A stretch of DNA of 64,000 nucleotides from Entamoeba invadens IP1 (taxonomy: Eukaryota > Evosea > Mastigamoebida > Endamoebidae), in assembly GCF_000330505.1 (NCBI RefSeq), contig NW_004440180.1:199612-263611 (forward strand). The letters are read 5' to 3'. This document shows positions 1-9,996 of this stretch, in pieces (position 1 is the stretch's first letter; each line of letters opens with the position of its first letter). The translations under genes and the position numbers were made by a program. Below the pieces are notes generated by a model that was given only the letters and a program-made list of their open reading frames with translations, was not told the origin of the DNA and ran no database searches.

Positions 1-756
1 TCAAAAAGGAAGGAAGTACCAAATGAATTGAAAAGAAAAGGAAAGCGCACAGATGGGTCTTTAGTAACATATCATTGTTCAAATGGGAGTTACTTATCGA
101 GTTTTATTGATAAGAAAACTAATGTACTATTACTGTCTAGCACTAAACCCAACGAAGTGGATGTAAATACAAGTGAAAAAGTATCAATAAAACCAAATAT
201 TAGATCGAAATATTCTACACAAAGATTACCAAATAGAACCACTGTTAATATAGATTATAACAAATTTATGGGAGGAGTTGATATAGTTGACTCACTTACC
301 AAAAGAACCGATACAAAGAAAATAACAAGAAGGTGGACTTTAGCTTTGTTTTTCTGTATGTTAAATCTGGCATTTAACAACTTGTACGTTATCATGAAAT
401 CTCAAATTATACACAACAAAAAACCATCACAAACAAAAATTAACAGAATTGAAATTATGGAAAATGTCGCGATACACTTAATTATTAACAATGTTAAAAA
501 GAGGAAATTGAATCATTTAAATCTACGATCCAGAAAAGCTGTTATTTATTTTTTGAAAACATTTACAAAGAATGACATTAAACAACCCATTTTTATTCAA
601 AAAACCGCTTCTGATTGTGCGATTTGTAAAGAAGAAATTAAAGGAAAACGAAATTCCGTTAAAAATATTTGTGTGTCATGTGGTAGACATGTTTGTTTTA
701 AACACTCTATCCGAATTTATAAATGTAAAGATTGTATCAATCAATTTGATTTCTAA
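1..756 (+). CDS. piggyBac-type transposase, C-terminal part (5' end outside window)
   Basis: The frame is open to the first base of the window, so the gene begins upstream and only about 250 C-terminal residues are visible. Seen: the YNKFMGGVDIVD motif at about base 255-290, which in piggyBac transposases (DDE_Tnp_1_7 family) carries the last catalytic aspartate, followed by a basic stretch ending RRW and a hydrophobic helix, the usual order in the family. The C-terminus (bases about 610-745) has a CAIC...CVSC...CxxH...CKDC pattern, the family's cysteine-rich zinc-binding domain that binds the element's terminal repeats. The family excises and inserts DNA at TTAA sites, and the expected TTAA element end is found 310 bases downstream. 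No internal stop or frameshift is seen, so this copy could encode an intact protein, but the first two catalytic aspartates are outside the window. Confidence 0.9.
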   Translation, partial: SKRKEVPNELKRKGKRTDGSLVTYHCSNGSYLSSFIDKKTNVLLLSSTKPNEVDVNTSEKVSIKPNIRSKYSTQRLPNRTTVNIDYNKFMGGVDIVDSLTKRTDTKKITRRWTLALFFCMLNLAFNNLYVIMKSQIIHNKKPSQTKINRIEIMENVAIHLIINNVKKRKLNHLNLRSRKAVIYFLKTFTKNDIKQPIFIQKTASDCAICKEEIKGKRNSVKNICVSCGRHVCFKHSIRIYKCKDCINQFDF

Positions 757-1065
757 AACAATCAAAATTGATATTTTTGTGGTAGTAATATATCGGGATA
801 TTTGCATCAACAATAAAAATAAATTTCCTGTTTATACAAATAGTTCTCACGTAGACCTCATTTGGTTATTGGCAAAAATGGCGACTTGTTTAATTTCCCC
901 TATAAAGCCAATCAAAAATATCTATTTTAATTTGTTTTTATGATTTTTGTTTATAATTGTTATTATTGGTTGCATGGCTTTCTCATGCAGTGTGTTATTT
1001 TTTAAAATAATATTTACACATTTTTTTCATAAAAAAAACGTGTAAAACATGCGACCATTCGCGGG
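1..1065 (+). mobile_element. piggyBac-like DNA transposon, right part
   Basis: The transposase gene is followed by about 300 bases of non-coding DNA that ends in GCGGG directly next to TTAA at 1066-1069. piggyBac elements end in GGG-TTAA and duplicate TTAA on insertion, so 1065 is the likely last base. Subterminal structure is visible: GCGA-CCAT-TCGC at 1051-1062 can fold, and TGCATG (971-976) pairs with CATGCA (984-989). The left end lies outside the window, so the matching terminal repeat could not be compared. Confidence 0.7.
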
Positions 1066-1069
1066 TTAA
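1066..1069. repeat. TTAA target site at the piggyBac right end
   Basis: TTAA immediately follows the GGG terminus. It is the family's obligatory target-site duplication; the partner copy would lie upstream of the window. Confidence 0.55.
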
Positions 1070-1153
1070 ACGTTTTTAGTGTGTTGTTATGATAATTTTA
1101 TTAAATTCATTATGTCAACAACTGACTTATAACTTAACAAAACCCATCAAAAA

Positions 1154-3043
1154 TCAAATTTTGATCTTGAGGAGAGTTGAATTGTTCAAGTTGTCTTCAG
1201 CAAACCCTCTCACCTCGAACATTCCCTTCTTCCCAACAACGAACACGACTTGGTTGCTTTCTACAATTTGAAGTGATAAAAACGTATTATTTTGTTGAGT
1301 TTCGATATATAACCCTGCTAATTTAGGTTTGACATCACACATTGAAAAGTCGACTTCGACTTTGAAGTACTCTCTGTTATTCACAACAAACATGGACTTC
1401 ATACACAACACGGCGCGTTTGGTTGGTGTCCCCTCAACTTTTTTCCAGTTAAATGTTTTGAACGCGCACAACATAGAGAGTGCCTTTTGTTGGTTGGTGT
1501 GTATTTTTTCAAATATTTTTGCTTCTTCCTCTTCTGCTTTTGTTTTAATATTGTTTAGTGTCACAAGTTCAGTGTTTTCTGTTTGCAATTTTTTGTTCAG
1601 TATTGTTAATTCTCTTTTTTCGTTTTCATAAGTCTCTTGTTGTTCTTTTGATTTGTTCTCAAGTGCAAATAACTGGGACTTTAAATCACTTATTTGTGAT
1701 TCAAGTGTTGTGACATTCTTTTGAGAGTTTTGTTTTATTTGGTTGGTCTCATTTTCAAGTCTTTGAGTCGTCCTTTCCGACTCTTCTTTAAATCTTTGGA
1801 GTTGTAAATGTAATTCTTCTCTCTCCTTTTCTAATACTGTTTTCTCTAATTCGACAGATTGAAGTTGAGTCGACAAGTCAGTGGACCGTATCTGTGCAGC
1901 GTCAACGTCTTTCTCCAATTTATCAACTTTCTCTTTCAATGACAAGATGTCTGTTTTCTGCTTGTCCAACGCTGTTTGTTGGTCTGAGTTTTGTGCTTCC
2001 AAGTTGATCAATTTTTCTTCGCTTTGTTGTTTGAGTAATGTTTCGTTGTCTTTCTGTTTAGTGACTTTTTCGACTTTTTTTTCATATTTTAATTTTTCTG
2101 ATTCGAGCGCTTCCATTTGGACTTTCAGTGTGTTTATGTCCAACATCAGTTTTTCGTTTTGACTCTCTGCCTGTTCGACTTGGGTTTTAGTATCGTCTTT
2201 TAGTTTCTTTATTTGTTCAGTGTACTCTTTTTTAAGTTTAATGTTCTCTTGTTTTTCTTGTGTAACTTCGTTCTTGGCAATGATAGCCATTTTCTTCTGT
2301 TCATCGATGTTCTTCTTCAAAATTTCTTTTGTGGCAGTTTCTTCTTGTAGAACTAATTTAAGGGTATTCATCTCATTTATAATGCTTTCGTTGTCGCTTT
2401 CAAGGCTGTTGATCTTTGTTTTGAGCGCAACCTTTTCATTTATTAATGCACTCTTTTCGTCTTCAATATTTGCGTTTACCTTTTTCAATTTGTCTTTTTC
2501 CACAGTCAGTGTCGCAATTTTATTATTACACAAAGCAATACGTTGTTTCGACGATTGAGTCTCATTGTACAATTTTTCCTTTTCCAAATATAAAATGTGA
2601 TACTTTTGTTCACTCTCTTCCTTTTGATTATTAAATTTGGAAATAAGTTCGTTATAGTCTTTAATATCCTTCTCGCCTTTGGATTGCAATGTGAGAATAG
2701 TTTGGTTTAACTCGGCATGGGTTTGAGTTAATTGCTGGTTCACTTTTTGAAATTCATTACATTGATTAAGCACATTTAAATATCCTTGATAAAGAGTGTT
2801 GTATTGTTGGACCAATGCATCGTGTTTTTCGGCCATCTCATTCAAATCATTTTGACACTTTTGTTGTGTCACATAACAAGCACAACGCTCTTTGTAAGAT
2901 ATTGTTTGTGCTAATTTATGTCCTGCAATAAATGCTTGTCTTGATTCATCGTTGTCAACCTTTAAAGTTGTGTATTTCCGGATTTCTTCTTCCTCTTGAA
3001 GGCGCAAAGTTACTGGATCAATTTGGTTTTCTGATAAACTCAT
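1154..3043 (-). CDS. Long coiled-coil protein with a C-terminal beta-rich domain
   Basis: The frame allows a start at 3130, but I prefer the ATG at 3043 (MSLSENQIDP): the extra 29 residues upstream are Lys/Asn/Ile/Phe-rich and read like AT-rich leader DNA. The product is about 629 residues. Residues about 50-510 are one almost unbroken heptad-rich coiled coil, full of Glu, Lys and Gln, with no ATP-binding or motor motifs. The last 110 residues or so are different: no heptads, alternating hydrophobic residues (for example FKVEVDF, VVFVVGKKGMFEV), suggesting a small beta-sandwich. A Cys-containing patch (CACYVTQQKC) precedes the coil. I do not recognise the C-terminal domain. The layout suggests an elongated scaffold or tether, but the function is unknown. 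It is convergent with the piggyBac element. Confidence 0.85.
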   Translation of the reverse strand: MSLSENQIDPVTLRLQEEEEIRKYTTLKVDNDESRQAFIAGHKLAQTISYKERCACYVTQQKCQNDLNEMAEKHDALVQQYNTLYQGYLNVLNQCNEFQKVNQQLTQTHAELNQTILTLQSKGEKDIKDYNELISKFNNQKEESEQKYHILYLEKEKLYNETQSSKQRIALCNNKIATLTVEKDKLKKVNANIEDEKSALINEKVALKTKINSLESDNESIINEMNTLKLVLQEETATKEILKKNIDEQKKMAIIAKNEVTQEKQENIKLKKEYTEQIKKLKDDTKTQVEQAESQNEKLMLDINTLKVQMEALESEKLKYEKKVEKVTKQKDNETLLKQQSEEKLINLEAQNSDQQTALDKQKTDILSLKEKVDKLEKDVDAAQIRSTDLSTQLQSVELEKTVLEKEREELHLQLQRFKEESERTTQRLENETNQIKQNSQKNVTTLESQISDLKSQLFALENKSKEQQETYENEKRELTILNKKLQTENTELVTLNNIKTKAEEEEAKIFEKIHTNQQKALSMLCAFKTFNWKKVEGTPTKRAVLCMKSMFVVNNREYFKVEVDFSMCDVKPKLAGLYIETQQNNTFLSLQIVESNQVVFVVGKKGMFEVRGFAEDNLNNSTLLKIKI

Positions 3044-3130
3044 CTTTATAATAAACAGTAAGAAGTTCTTTTTATGTTGAATTCTATTAAATGACTTTTG
3101 GTTTTTTATAAATTTATTTATTTGTTTCAT

Positions 3131-3821
3131 TTAATAATAATATTGTAGGAAATGAGACTTCTATTAGTATTATATTATAAGTGTATATTATAGTTATTTT
3201 ATAGGTTAAAATGAATGATTATAAAAAAACAGCTGAATATTCGATTGTTTAAAAAATTATTAAAAAACAAGACTTCAAATTATTCTATTTAATTTATTCA
3301 AAATCATTTTTTTACTATAATATAAACCAAGAAATAAAAAAATATATAATAATAGAAATTGTTATGTATAACATAAATTATGATTTTTAATTAAATAATT
3401 TCATAAAACTTTTCAACGAAAAAAATCAATAAAAAAAGCCGAAATGATTTTTTCCCTAAATAACAAATCCTATTAGTATTATTGTATATAATTAATTCAA
3501 ACTATATTAATTATTATTGTTTATTTTTCATCATTATTTTGGAAGAGTGTTGTCCAAATTGAAAAACTGTTACTATTCTGTATTATTTATTTTATTATAC
3601 ATAATAATTTATAAATTTAAACACCCATTTTTTTAAAAAAATTTGAATATTTTTTTCAGAGTTGAAAAACCCAAAAAAATCCAAAGAAATTTCAACCTAA
3701 CAACAACATCAAATTAATGACAAACTTTGTCAGAAAAAATTGGGATTATTATAAATGAAAAAAGGCAGAATTTTTTTTTGTGCAATGATAAAGAAGAGAA
3801 CTGAAATGTTAATTTTACAAA
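3131..3821. other. AT-rich spacer
   Basis: Very AT-rich DNA between two divergent genes, with poly-A/T runs and no plausible frame. It must contain both promoters; a GAACTG resembling the Entamoeba GAAC element lies at 3798-3803, about 24 bases before the next ATG, but I cannot separate it from chance. Confidence 0.4.
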
Positions 3822-4121
3822 ATGGAAAGTGCATTTCTACCCGTAAAAAACCCCGAGTACTACGAAGTCATCGAGGGGACTTTTGTTACAACAGAAATTA
3901 ACACCAAAATATCCGAGGAAATCAAACCAAGAAGAAGTTATGCAAAGAAAAAGTGGGGAAAGGATCAAAAATTGTTTGCGATAAAAATTGGGTCTTTACT
4001 TGGTGTGCAAAAAGGACTCATCTACCTTCAACAAACTCAACCATCAAAGTATTTCAGTCTTTCTCCAAGTACACTTGCATATTGGGTTAAACAAAGTTCA
4101 AAAAATGAGAATAATTTGTAA
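3822..4121 (+). CDS. Small helix-turn-helix-like protein
   Basis: A 99-residue protein starting at the ATG preceded by an A-rich leader. The N-terminal third is acidic. Then come a basic patch (RRSYAKKKWGKDQK), a predicted helix with small residues (AIKIGSLLGVQKGLIYL) and a final SPSTLAYWVKQ segment. The order basic region, helix, turn, helix with a ST-L-xx-W-V-K end resembles the psq/CENP-B-type helix-turn-helix DNA-binding fold found in transposase N-termini and small regulators. No catalytic domain follows. It could be a small DNA-binding protein or a domesticated piece of a transposase. The DNA-binding call rests on pattern only. Confidence 0.6.
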   Translation: MESAFLPVKNPEYYEVIEGTFVTTEINTKISEEIKPRRSYAKKKWGKDQKLFAIKIGSLLGVQKGLIYLQQTQPSKYFSLSPSTLAYWVKQSSKNENNL

Positions 4122-4562
4122 AATTTTGTCAATTTTATTTGATTTTTTATGGAATTTTTTTATCGCTTCAACATAAAAAATTGTTTTTTTAAAGTTCAAA
4201 TAAATGAAACTTTTAGTAAATTAATTATTATTTGATGTGTTCATAACATTTAAAAATATTATAGTCATTCTTTATTAATGTTTATGTCTATTCAATGTAA
4301 ACTTATTTGGTTTATTCAAACAATAAAGTATTTCATTGAACAAAGTTATTTGTTTTTTTAATAAATTAATTTGTTTATGAATCAAAAAATACATGATGTA
4401 CAAACAATAATGATGGACAATGATTATCTTTTCATTGTTCTACTTAGTTTCAGTTTTTGAATTAAGTGATATTATTGTTTTAATAAAAATGAGTGTTTCT
4501 AATTGATCAAATAATCATTGAAATTGAAAAGTATTAAACACTTATTTGAAAAAACAAATCAT
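4122..4562. other. AT-rich intergenic, convergent 3' ends
   Basis: Lies between the 3' ends of two convergent genes. It contains short AT words and TTATTTG-like repeats; no gene or inverted-repeat element was seen. Confidence 0.4.
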
Positions 4563-5828
4563 TTAAATGAATAAGTTGTCTAGGATATGTGTTGTATTTT
4601 TGGTTTGAATAATATTAAACATTGTTTCAAAGTCAAATTTCGAGTATTTCTTCCCATCAAATAAGATACTTGATAAAGCAGAACATTTAGCAAATGATCT
4701 CTCACCAATTTCCAACACGCTTTTTGGAACGGCAATTTGTGCAATTTTAGAACATCCTTCAAACGCACATCTCGAAATGATTTGGACACTTTTCCCAATG
4801 ACGACTTCCCTTAAGTTAAAACAATTTTTGAATGAAGAGTAACCCACTCTAGTAACACTCTCTCCAATTGTAAAGCTTTTAAACATCTCACACCCTTCAA
4901 AGAGTGAATCACTTATTTCTGTTATTCCACAAACGCCATCTTCAAACTCAAATTTCTCTAAAAATCGACATTTTTTAAAAGCACACCCCTGTATTAGAAC
5001 AACACTTTTTGGTATAACGACTGAAACAAGTGAATTACACCCTTCAAAGGCAGAGTTCATAATTTCACTCAGGTTGTTTGGTAAAATGATTTGACTGAGT
5101 ATCTCACACCCCCTAAATGCCTTGTTTCCAATGGATGTTACCTTTTGTGGGATGGTAATCTCTTTGAGTAAAAAGCAATTTGAAAACGTCTCTGTTGGTA
5201 TTTTCTCGATCGTCTGTGGAAGTTTTACATTTGTCAATTGTTTACATTGTGAAAAACATTCCGACCCGAGTGAAACAAGAAAGTTGGGTAAAAGAACACT
5301 CTCAAACACACTGTCATAAAAACACAAGGACCCGACTTTGGTGACTCTCTGTGGAACTTCAATTGACTTTGTGTCGATGTAGACTCGACTAAAACAACGG
5401 GTGTCAAGTTCGTTCACACACGTTGGGAAGTTTCCATGAAAGCTGCGTGCATCCTCTTGAGTGAAAACGACGTGTTTGAAATTGTAATTTGGCTGAAGTG
5501 ATTTTTTTGTTTGTTTGAACGTGATGGGGAAGGTAAACATAACTTTGTAAAAGAGTTTTGGCTTTGTTGTCGACTTTTGAAGTGGGTAGGTAGTGTCTAA
5601 TGGATATAAATCGTTGCCAAATGTATAATCTTTTATTGTGTAAACATATAAAGTCTCGATCTTTGGGAAATGGTGCAAAGTCTTTGGGTTGAGTGGAATT
5701 GGATTATAATGGAATTTTGACATTGTCTTGTAAAACTTCTTGCATACCAACTCGATATGAACGAAGTCAAGAAAAGAATGAAAGTACTGAGAAACTACCA
5801 TCATGTGATACGAATCGAGAACAACCAT
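4563..5828 (-). CDS. BspA-type leucine-rich repeat protein (LRR_5)
   Basis: 421 residues. The N-terminal 110 residues form the module found in most Entamoeba BspA-like proteins: LDSYHMMVVSQYF, then KFHYNPIPLN and a TLYVYTIKD segment. Residues about 140-400 are tandem 23-residue LRR_5 repeats with the signature (I/V)-x-x-I-G-xx-(A/C)-F-xx-C-xx-L-xx-(I/V)-x-(I/L)-P. This is the same fold as Treponema/Bacteroides BspA surface proteins. There is no signal peptide or membrane segment, as is usual for this family in Entamoeba, although some members are reported at the cell surface. The ligand is unknown. Two close relatives lie in this window (at about 8.6 and 44.7 kb). The start is supported by matching the family N-terminus. 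Confidence 0.92.
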   Translation of the reverse strand: MVVLDSYHMMVVSQYFHSFLDFVHIELVCKKFYKTMSKFHYNPIPLNPKTLHHFPKIETLYVYTIKDYTFGNDLYPLDTTYPLQKSTTKPKLFYKVMFTFPITFKQTKKSLQPNYNFKHVVFTQEDARSFHGNFPTCVNELDTRCFSRVYIDTKSIEVPQRVTKVGSLCFYDSVFESVLLPNFLVSLGSECFSQCKQLTNVKLPQTIEKIPTETFSNCFLLKEITIPQKVTSIGNKAFRGCEILSQIILPNNLSEIMNSAFEGCNSLVSVVIPKSVVLIQGCAFKKCRFLEKFEFEDGVCGITEISDSLFEGCEMFKSFTIGESVTRVGYSSFKNCFNLREVVIGKSVQIISRCAFEGCSKIAQIAVPKSVLEIGERSFAKCSALSSILFDGKKYSKFDFETMFNIIQTKNTTHILDNLFI

Positions 5829-6605
5829 TCTCTCAGTGATTATACAAGTTTGTTTTCATTTGTAAGTATAAAATACACAAAATATCGGATTTATATAATG
5901 ATTAATGAAGTAATATGTTTTATTTTAATAACCGATATAATTGTCCAGAACAAAATTGGGATATGTTGATATCACTAACATAATAAAAATTAAAATTTTA
6001 ATAAATTTATAATTTATTATATTTAATACAATTTATTTTATCAAAAATTAGTTAATTCTAACAGTTAGATATTAACTAATAATTATATTTACTAGTATTA
6101 TAACTTTAATTCATCATAATTTATTATCTAGTAATGTTAGTAATAAAATAATTTAAAATTTGCTCAAATGGGTTGAACATTTTTACATCGAGGAAATAAA
6201 CTATTAGTTAAATGATTTAAATTTTGTTTAAAATATAATAAATTATTAATTTGAAAAAAATATATGTTAATCAAATAGGTGAAGTTTTCATTCTAACAAT
6301 GTTTTTCTTTTTTTTTAATGAACAAAAAAAAAGGTTTACTAATCATAATTTTTCCTTTAAAATAACAATCGAAATGTTCAAAATAATAACAGATTATTTT
6401 TGATAACTATTTTCTACATTTTTATTTTATTTAATTGTTTTGTATGTTTACTTAAAAATGTAATTTAGTAGACTAATAGTTTTATAATGAAACAAAATAT
6501 AAACCCAAAAAATCCGGAATGCGAACCAATGTTTTATCCGCCTTTTTGAGTTTTTCTTTAAATTCTCAGTTCTCATTTGTTTGAGGATCAAATAATATAA
6601 TTGTA
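5829..6605. other. AT-rich divergent promoter spacer
   Basis: 777 bases between divergent genes, extremely AT-rich, with no coding signal or repeat pair seen. Confidence 0.4.
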
Positions 6606-7526
6606 ATGTCGTTATCTGAGCCGGACAACATAGAGATGCTCCTTGACAAAATTGTAGACCTGTGCACAGACACAAGGCGAAGATACCAAGTATACAAAGC
6701 GAATAAAACAGATGTCCGTTTTACACGAAACCCGAACGAGACACTGGACGCCCAGCTTATAGAAGCACAAAAAAAGTACACTGCATTGGAGAAAAACATT
6801 AACAATTTCCAACTTTCAAAAGAGTCTTTAAAAATGCTCTCCACGCTATTAAAAAATGTGCAAACCAAACTTGACAAAGAAATTGGGCAAAACGCAACTG
6901 TAGAAGAAGAGAACAATTTACTACTCAAATCAATTTTACAACTGGAGGAAGAGAAATTCCGTCTGAGGAAAAACGAGATCCAGAGCTTGATGCACATAAG
7001 CGAGCCAAAGACCACCAAATACAACGCGACGGAACAGGAAGTATCAGAGATAGAACAGTGGACGGGTCTTGCTATGGGGGATATCGTCTTCGACTCCGAC
7101 ACAAATCGGTGGGATAAGTTCAACTGTGACTTGTACAATCTCACGCGCAATAGAAACCGGTTGTGTTTCTTAGTCGAAGACACTCAAAACAACAAATTTG
7201 GAGCGATGTGTTATTGTCAGATTGGTACTGAGAGTCAGTGGGCTGTAGATAGAGAATGCTTTGCGTTCACACTCACTCACAACGGAAGCGAACAAAGACA
7301 GATGTATCGGGTTACACTGCAATACCAGAATTATGGAGTTGTGTGTTATGCAGACAACAATGCTGTGCTATTCTCTGTATGCGGCGGTGCGTTTTGGATT
7401 GGGAAGAAAAACGCGGCTGTGAGGGGTGAGTGCAACAACGGAAGATTAATGGGCGCCCCAGATTTTGTGTTTACCGGGTTGAAAAATTTCACGCCAAAAA
7501 AGGTGCTAATAGTGCAGATGGTGTAA
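6606..7526 (+). CDS. Coiled-coil plus TLDc-domain protein
   Basis: 306 residues. Residues about 50-125 are a coiled coil. Residues about 142-306 match the TLDc fold as it appears in the large Entamoeba family: an EIEQWTG opening, then IVFDSDTNRWDKF, a CFLVEDTQNNKFGAM strand pair, FAFTLTHNG, and a closing KKVLIVQMV strand. In other eukaryotes TLDc proteins act in oxidative stress resistance or bind V-ATPase; in Entamoeba their role is not established. There is no signal peptide, so the protein is probably cytosolic or nuclear. A second member of the same layout is encoded at about 47.2 kb, but the two share only the domain order and key motifs, so they are not a recent duplication. Confidence 0.85.
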   Translation: MSLSEPDNIEMLLDKIVDLCTDTRRRYQVYKANKTDVRFTRNPNETLDAQLIEAQKKYTALEKNINNFQLSKESLKMLSTLLKNVQTKLDKEIGQNATVEEENNLLLKSILQLEEEKFRLRKNEIQSLMHISEPKTTKYNATEQEVSEIEQWTGLAMGDIVFDSDTNRWDKFNCDLYNLTRNRNRLCFLVEDTQNNKFGAMCYCQIGTESQWAVDRECFAFTLTHNGSEQRQMYRVTLQYQNYGVVCYADNNAVLFSVCGGAFWIGKKNAAVRGECNNGRLMGAPDFVFTGLKNFTPKKVLIVQMV

Positions 7527-8613
7527 GGCAGATATTTCCAATACAAAGTAATTCCGATTTTAGTTATTGTTCATATTATTAAATAGCGATATATAAGTAT
7601 TATTATATTAGAGTTATAGTCGGGTGATAAAGGGGGTTAATTTGGGACAGAAGTAGTTAATTTGAGTAAAAAACTATAAAATATAATTTATTTAACCATA
7701 AAAGTATTAGAAGGGTTTTTTCAATTAACTACTTTGAAAATAATAAAAGAAAACCATAACTTTCTATTTTTGATATTATTCAATCTTTGAAAACAATGGA
7801 AGAAGAAGAGAAAGGAACCCTTGATGAAATAACCACAGGCAATCAACATAAAAAAGCAATTTAAATACAAGAAACCAGTTTAAAAACTGTATTTCAATAT
7901 ATATTCACGATGTATATGGTTAAAATGCCAGAGTTTAATGAATTAACAACAGTGTCAATTTTTGAAAGTGTCAGGTAATCACTGAAAAATCATCATTTGT
8001 TATTTCAATCTTTCAATCTTTCGTTGTTGAACCATTTCCATTGAGAAAAGATAAGAGAAAGACCATTTTAACATAAAAACAATTGGAGTTGAAAAAGAGC
8101 AGAAAAGAAATGAAACAAAGGAAAAAACAAAGGAAAAATTCTTTAACAAAACAAGTTTCAGACAAACCATAAAAAGTGCTGCGTTTTAGACTTCCACATT
8201 TTTTAAGTGAACAAATTGAGGTGTTTTTGTTTATTTTTGAAATAGAAATTTATAATTTTTCAATTTATAATCATTTAAAATAAAAAAACTATAATTTATA
8301 TTAATATTTTAATTTTATGTTTATTTTGACCTTTAAATAGATTTTTTTAAAATTATAGTTTCAAAATTATATTTATCAAAATTAATTACCTTTGTCCCTT
8401 TTTGATGCCATTTATCCCCCGACTATACAATGTTTCTTCTATGTTAATAATTAAACTATTAATTAATAATTAATTAAAGTAAATAGAATTGCACACAAAA
8501 GTGCCTTTTGTTTGATTAAGTCAGTACATTTTCGTTCAGTAGAAAAGAACAGAACGAAACTAAAGTAGAAATGTGTTTCTTTGTGGTCTTGTGCGAATGG
8601 GAAAATATTTAGT
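7527..8613. other. Intergenic region occupied mostly by an inverted-repeat element
   Basis: Between two convergent genes. About 810 of the 1087 bases are the element listed at 7615-8427; the rest is AT-rich. Small frames such as the one starting near 7797 are under 25 codons and look fortuitous. Confidence 0.5.
7615..8427. mobile_element. Non-autonomous TIR element, about 0.8 kb
   Basis: The left end (7615-7662) and the reverse complement of the right end (8380-8427) align over about 48 bases with roughly 10 mismatches. Both begin TATAGTCGGG, continue with GATAAA, then share GGGACA and TTAATT. The interior has no transposase. TA next to each terminus would fit a mariner-like TA duplication, but the exact terminus is ambiguous because the repeat itself begins TATA. 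Confidence 0.75.
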
Positions 8614-9996
8614 TTACAACTCTTCTCTTTTCACGATTGCTATGTTCTGACTAAAACTCAACGGAAAAAATTTTGTGGTTTTGGGAAGGACAACAGTATT
8701 GATTGAAAGACAATTTGAAAAACAAAAATTTCCAATTGTGGTGACGTTTTGTGGCAAATCCACATTTTGCAATGACGAGCAATTTGAAAAAGCGAAGTCT
8801 CCATAAGAACTTGTGTTGCCCAAGATTTTGATTGTTCGGAGTTTGTAACAGTTTTTGAAGGTGCTGTCGTTCACTTTAGTCACGTGGATTGGAATTGTGA
8901 TGGTTGAGAGTGTAAAACAGTCTGAGAAACAATTTTCTCCGATCGTCTCGAGTGATTCTGGAAGTTCTATTGTTTTGAGGCTTTTACACTTTTCGAAGCA
9001 GAATTTGTCGATAATTTTTAGACTAGTTGGTAATGTTATTTTTGTGAGTTTTTCACACCCATAGAAACAATAATCGCCAAGTTCACTGATTTCCCCTACA
9101 ATGTTTACTTTACTCAATGAATAACAATTGAAAAAACATCGATTGCCTATAGAAGTGACGTTTTTGGGTACATCGATAGCACTCAAACTCGTGCAGTAAT
9201 AGAAACAATTCCACCCTATGGATAACATGGTTGGTGGGATATATATTTGTGATAGAGAAGAACAATCTGAAAAACATGAATTTGAAAGATTGCTCAAGCT
9301 TGTTGGTAGATTGATGTAACTCAGTGAAGTGCATGTTTGGAAACAATTGACACCAATGTTCCGAACACTCTCCGGGAAGTTGATAACGCGAAGCCACTGA
9401 CATCCACTGAAACATGACACGCCAATGTCTTGCACGGTTGTAGACAAGTTCATTTTAGTTAAACAAACACAATTTTCAAAGCTATTAGCACCAATAACTT
9501 TGACTTTTTGGGGAATTACCATCTCTCTAATAACATCACAGGACTTGAAACATTTCTCCCCAATTTCATCAACACCGCCAGGAACAATATTGCCATAATG
9601 CTTTCTATCATCCAAGGTAAATGAAATTTTCTTAAATATAACGTTCTTTGTTTTGTATTTGAGACTCTCTTTATATGAAATAGAATACCACACAACTACT
9701 TTATCAATGTTTTTCAGTAGTTTATTTGGCTTCGGTCGCTTGTCAAGACGAAAAGTCAAAAGTTCATTTGTTTTGTCCCAAATGTTGAGCGTCTCAATTG
9801 TATTAAAGCACTTCAGCGCGCGCTTAGTAAGCGGAATTGGGTTAAAGTGGTAGCATTCTGTAAAATCTTTGAACCGTTTACAAACTCTCTCGAGTGCGAT
9901 AAAGTCACTTATCGAGTCAAAGTAATTCGAGACAATGAATATACTTGGAGTATCAAGTTTTTGCATTAAGCGTAATTGGATTGAAAGTTGGTTCAA
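8614..9996 (-). CDS. BspA-type leucine-rich repeat protein (LRR_5)
   Basis: Up to 460 residues. The family N-terminus reads best from the internal Met at residue 11 (base 9966), MQKLDTPSIFIVSNYF, which lines up with LDSYHMMVVSQYF in the neighbour; the longer start at 9996 is possible. The Entamoeba module ends in HFNPIPLTKRALKCF. From about residue 130 the protein is a run of about 12-13 LRR_5 units, each with a CF-xx-C-xx-L core (for example IGENCFSDCFTLSTI), unusually regular and Cys-rich. The C-terminal 15 residues leave the repeat. No signal peptide or membrane anchor is seen. It is likely a protein-protein or surface-recognition scaffold, with unknown ligand. Confidence 0.92.
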   Translation of the reverse strand: MNQLSIQLRLMQKLDTPSIFIVSNYFDSISDFIALERVCKRFKDFTECYHFNPIPLTKRALKCFNTIETLNIWDKTNELLTFRLDKRPKPNKLLKNIDKVVVWYSISYKESLKYKTKNVIFKKISFTLDDRKHYGNIVPGGVDEIGEKCFKSCDVIREMVIPQKVKVIGANSFENCVCLTKMNLSTTVQDIGVSCFSGCQWLRVINFPESVRNIGVNCFQTCTSLSYINLPTSLSNLSNSCFSDCSSLSQIYIPPTMLSIGWNCFYYCTSLSAIDVPKNVTSIGNRCFFNCYSLSKVNIVGEISELGDYCFYGCEKLTKITLPTSLKIIDKFCFEKCKSLKTIELPESLETIGENCFSDCFTLSTITIPIHVTKVNDSTFKNCYKLRTIKILGNTSSYGDFAFSNCSSLQNVDLPQNVTTIGNFCFSNCLSINTVVLPKTTKFFPLSFSQNIAIVKREEL

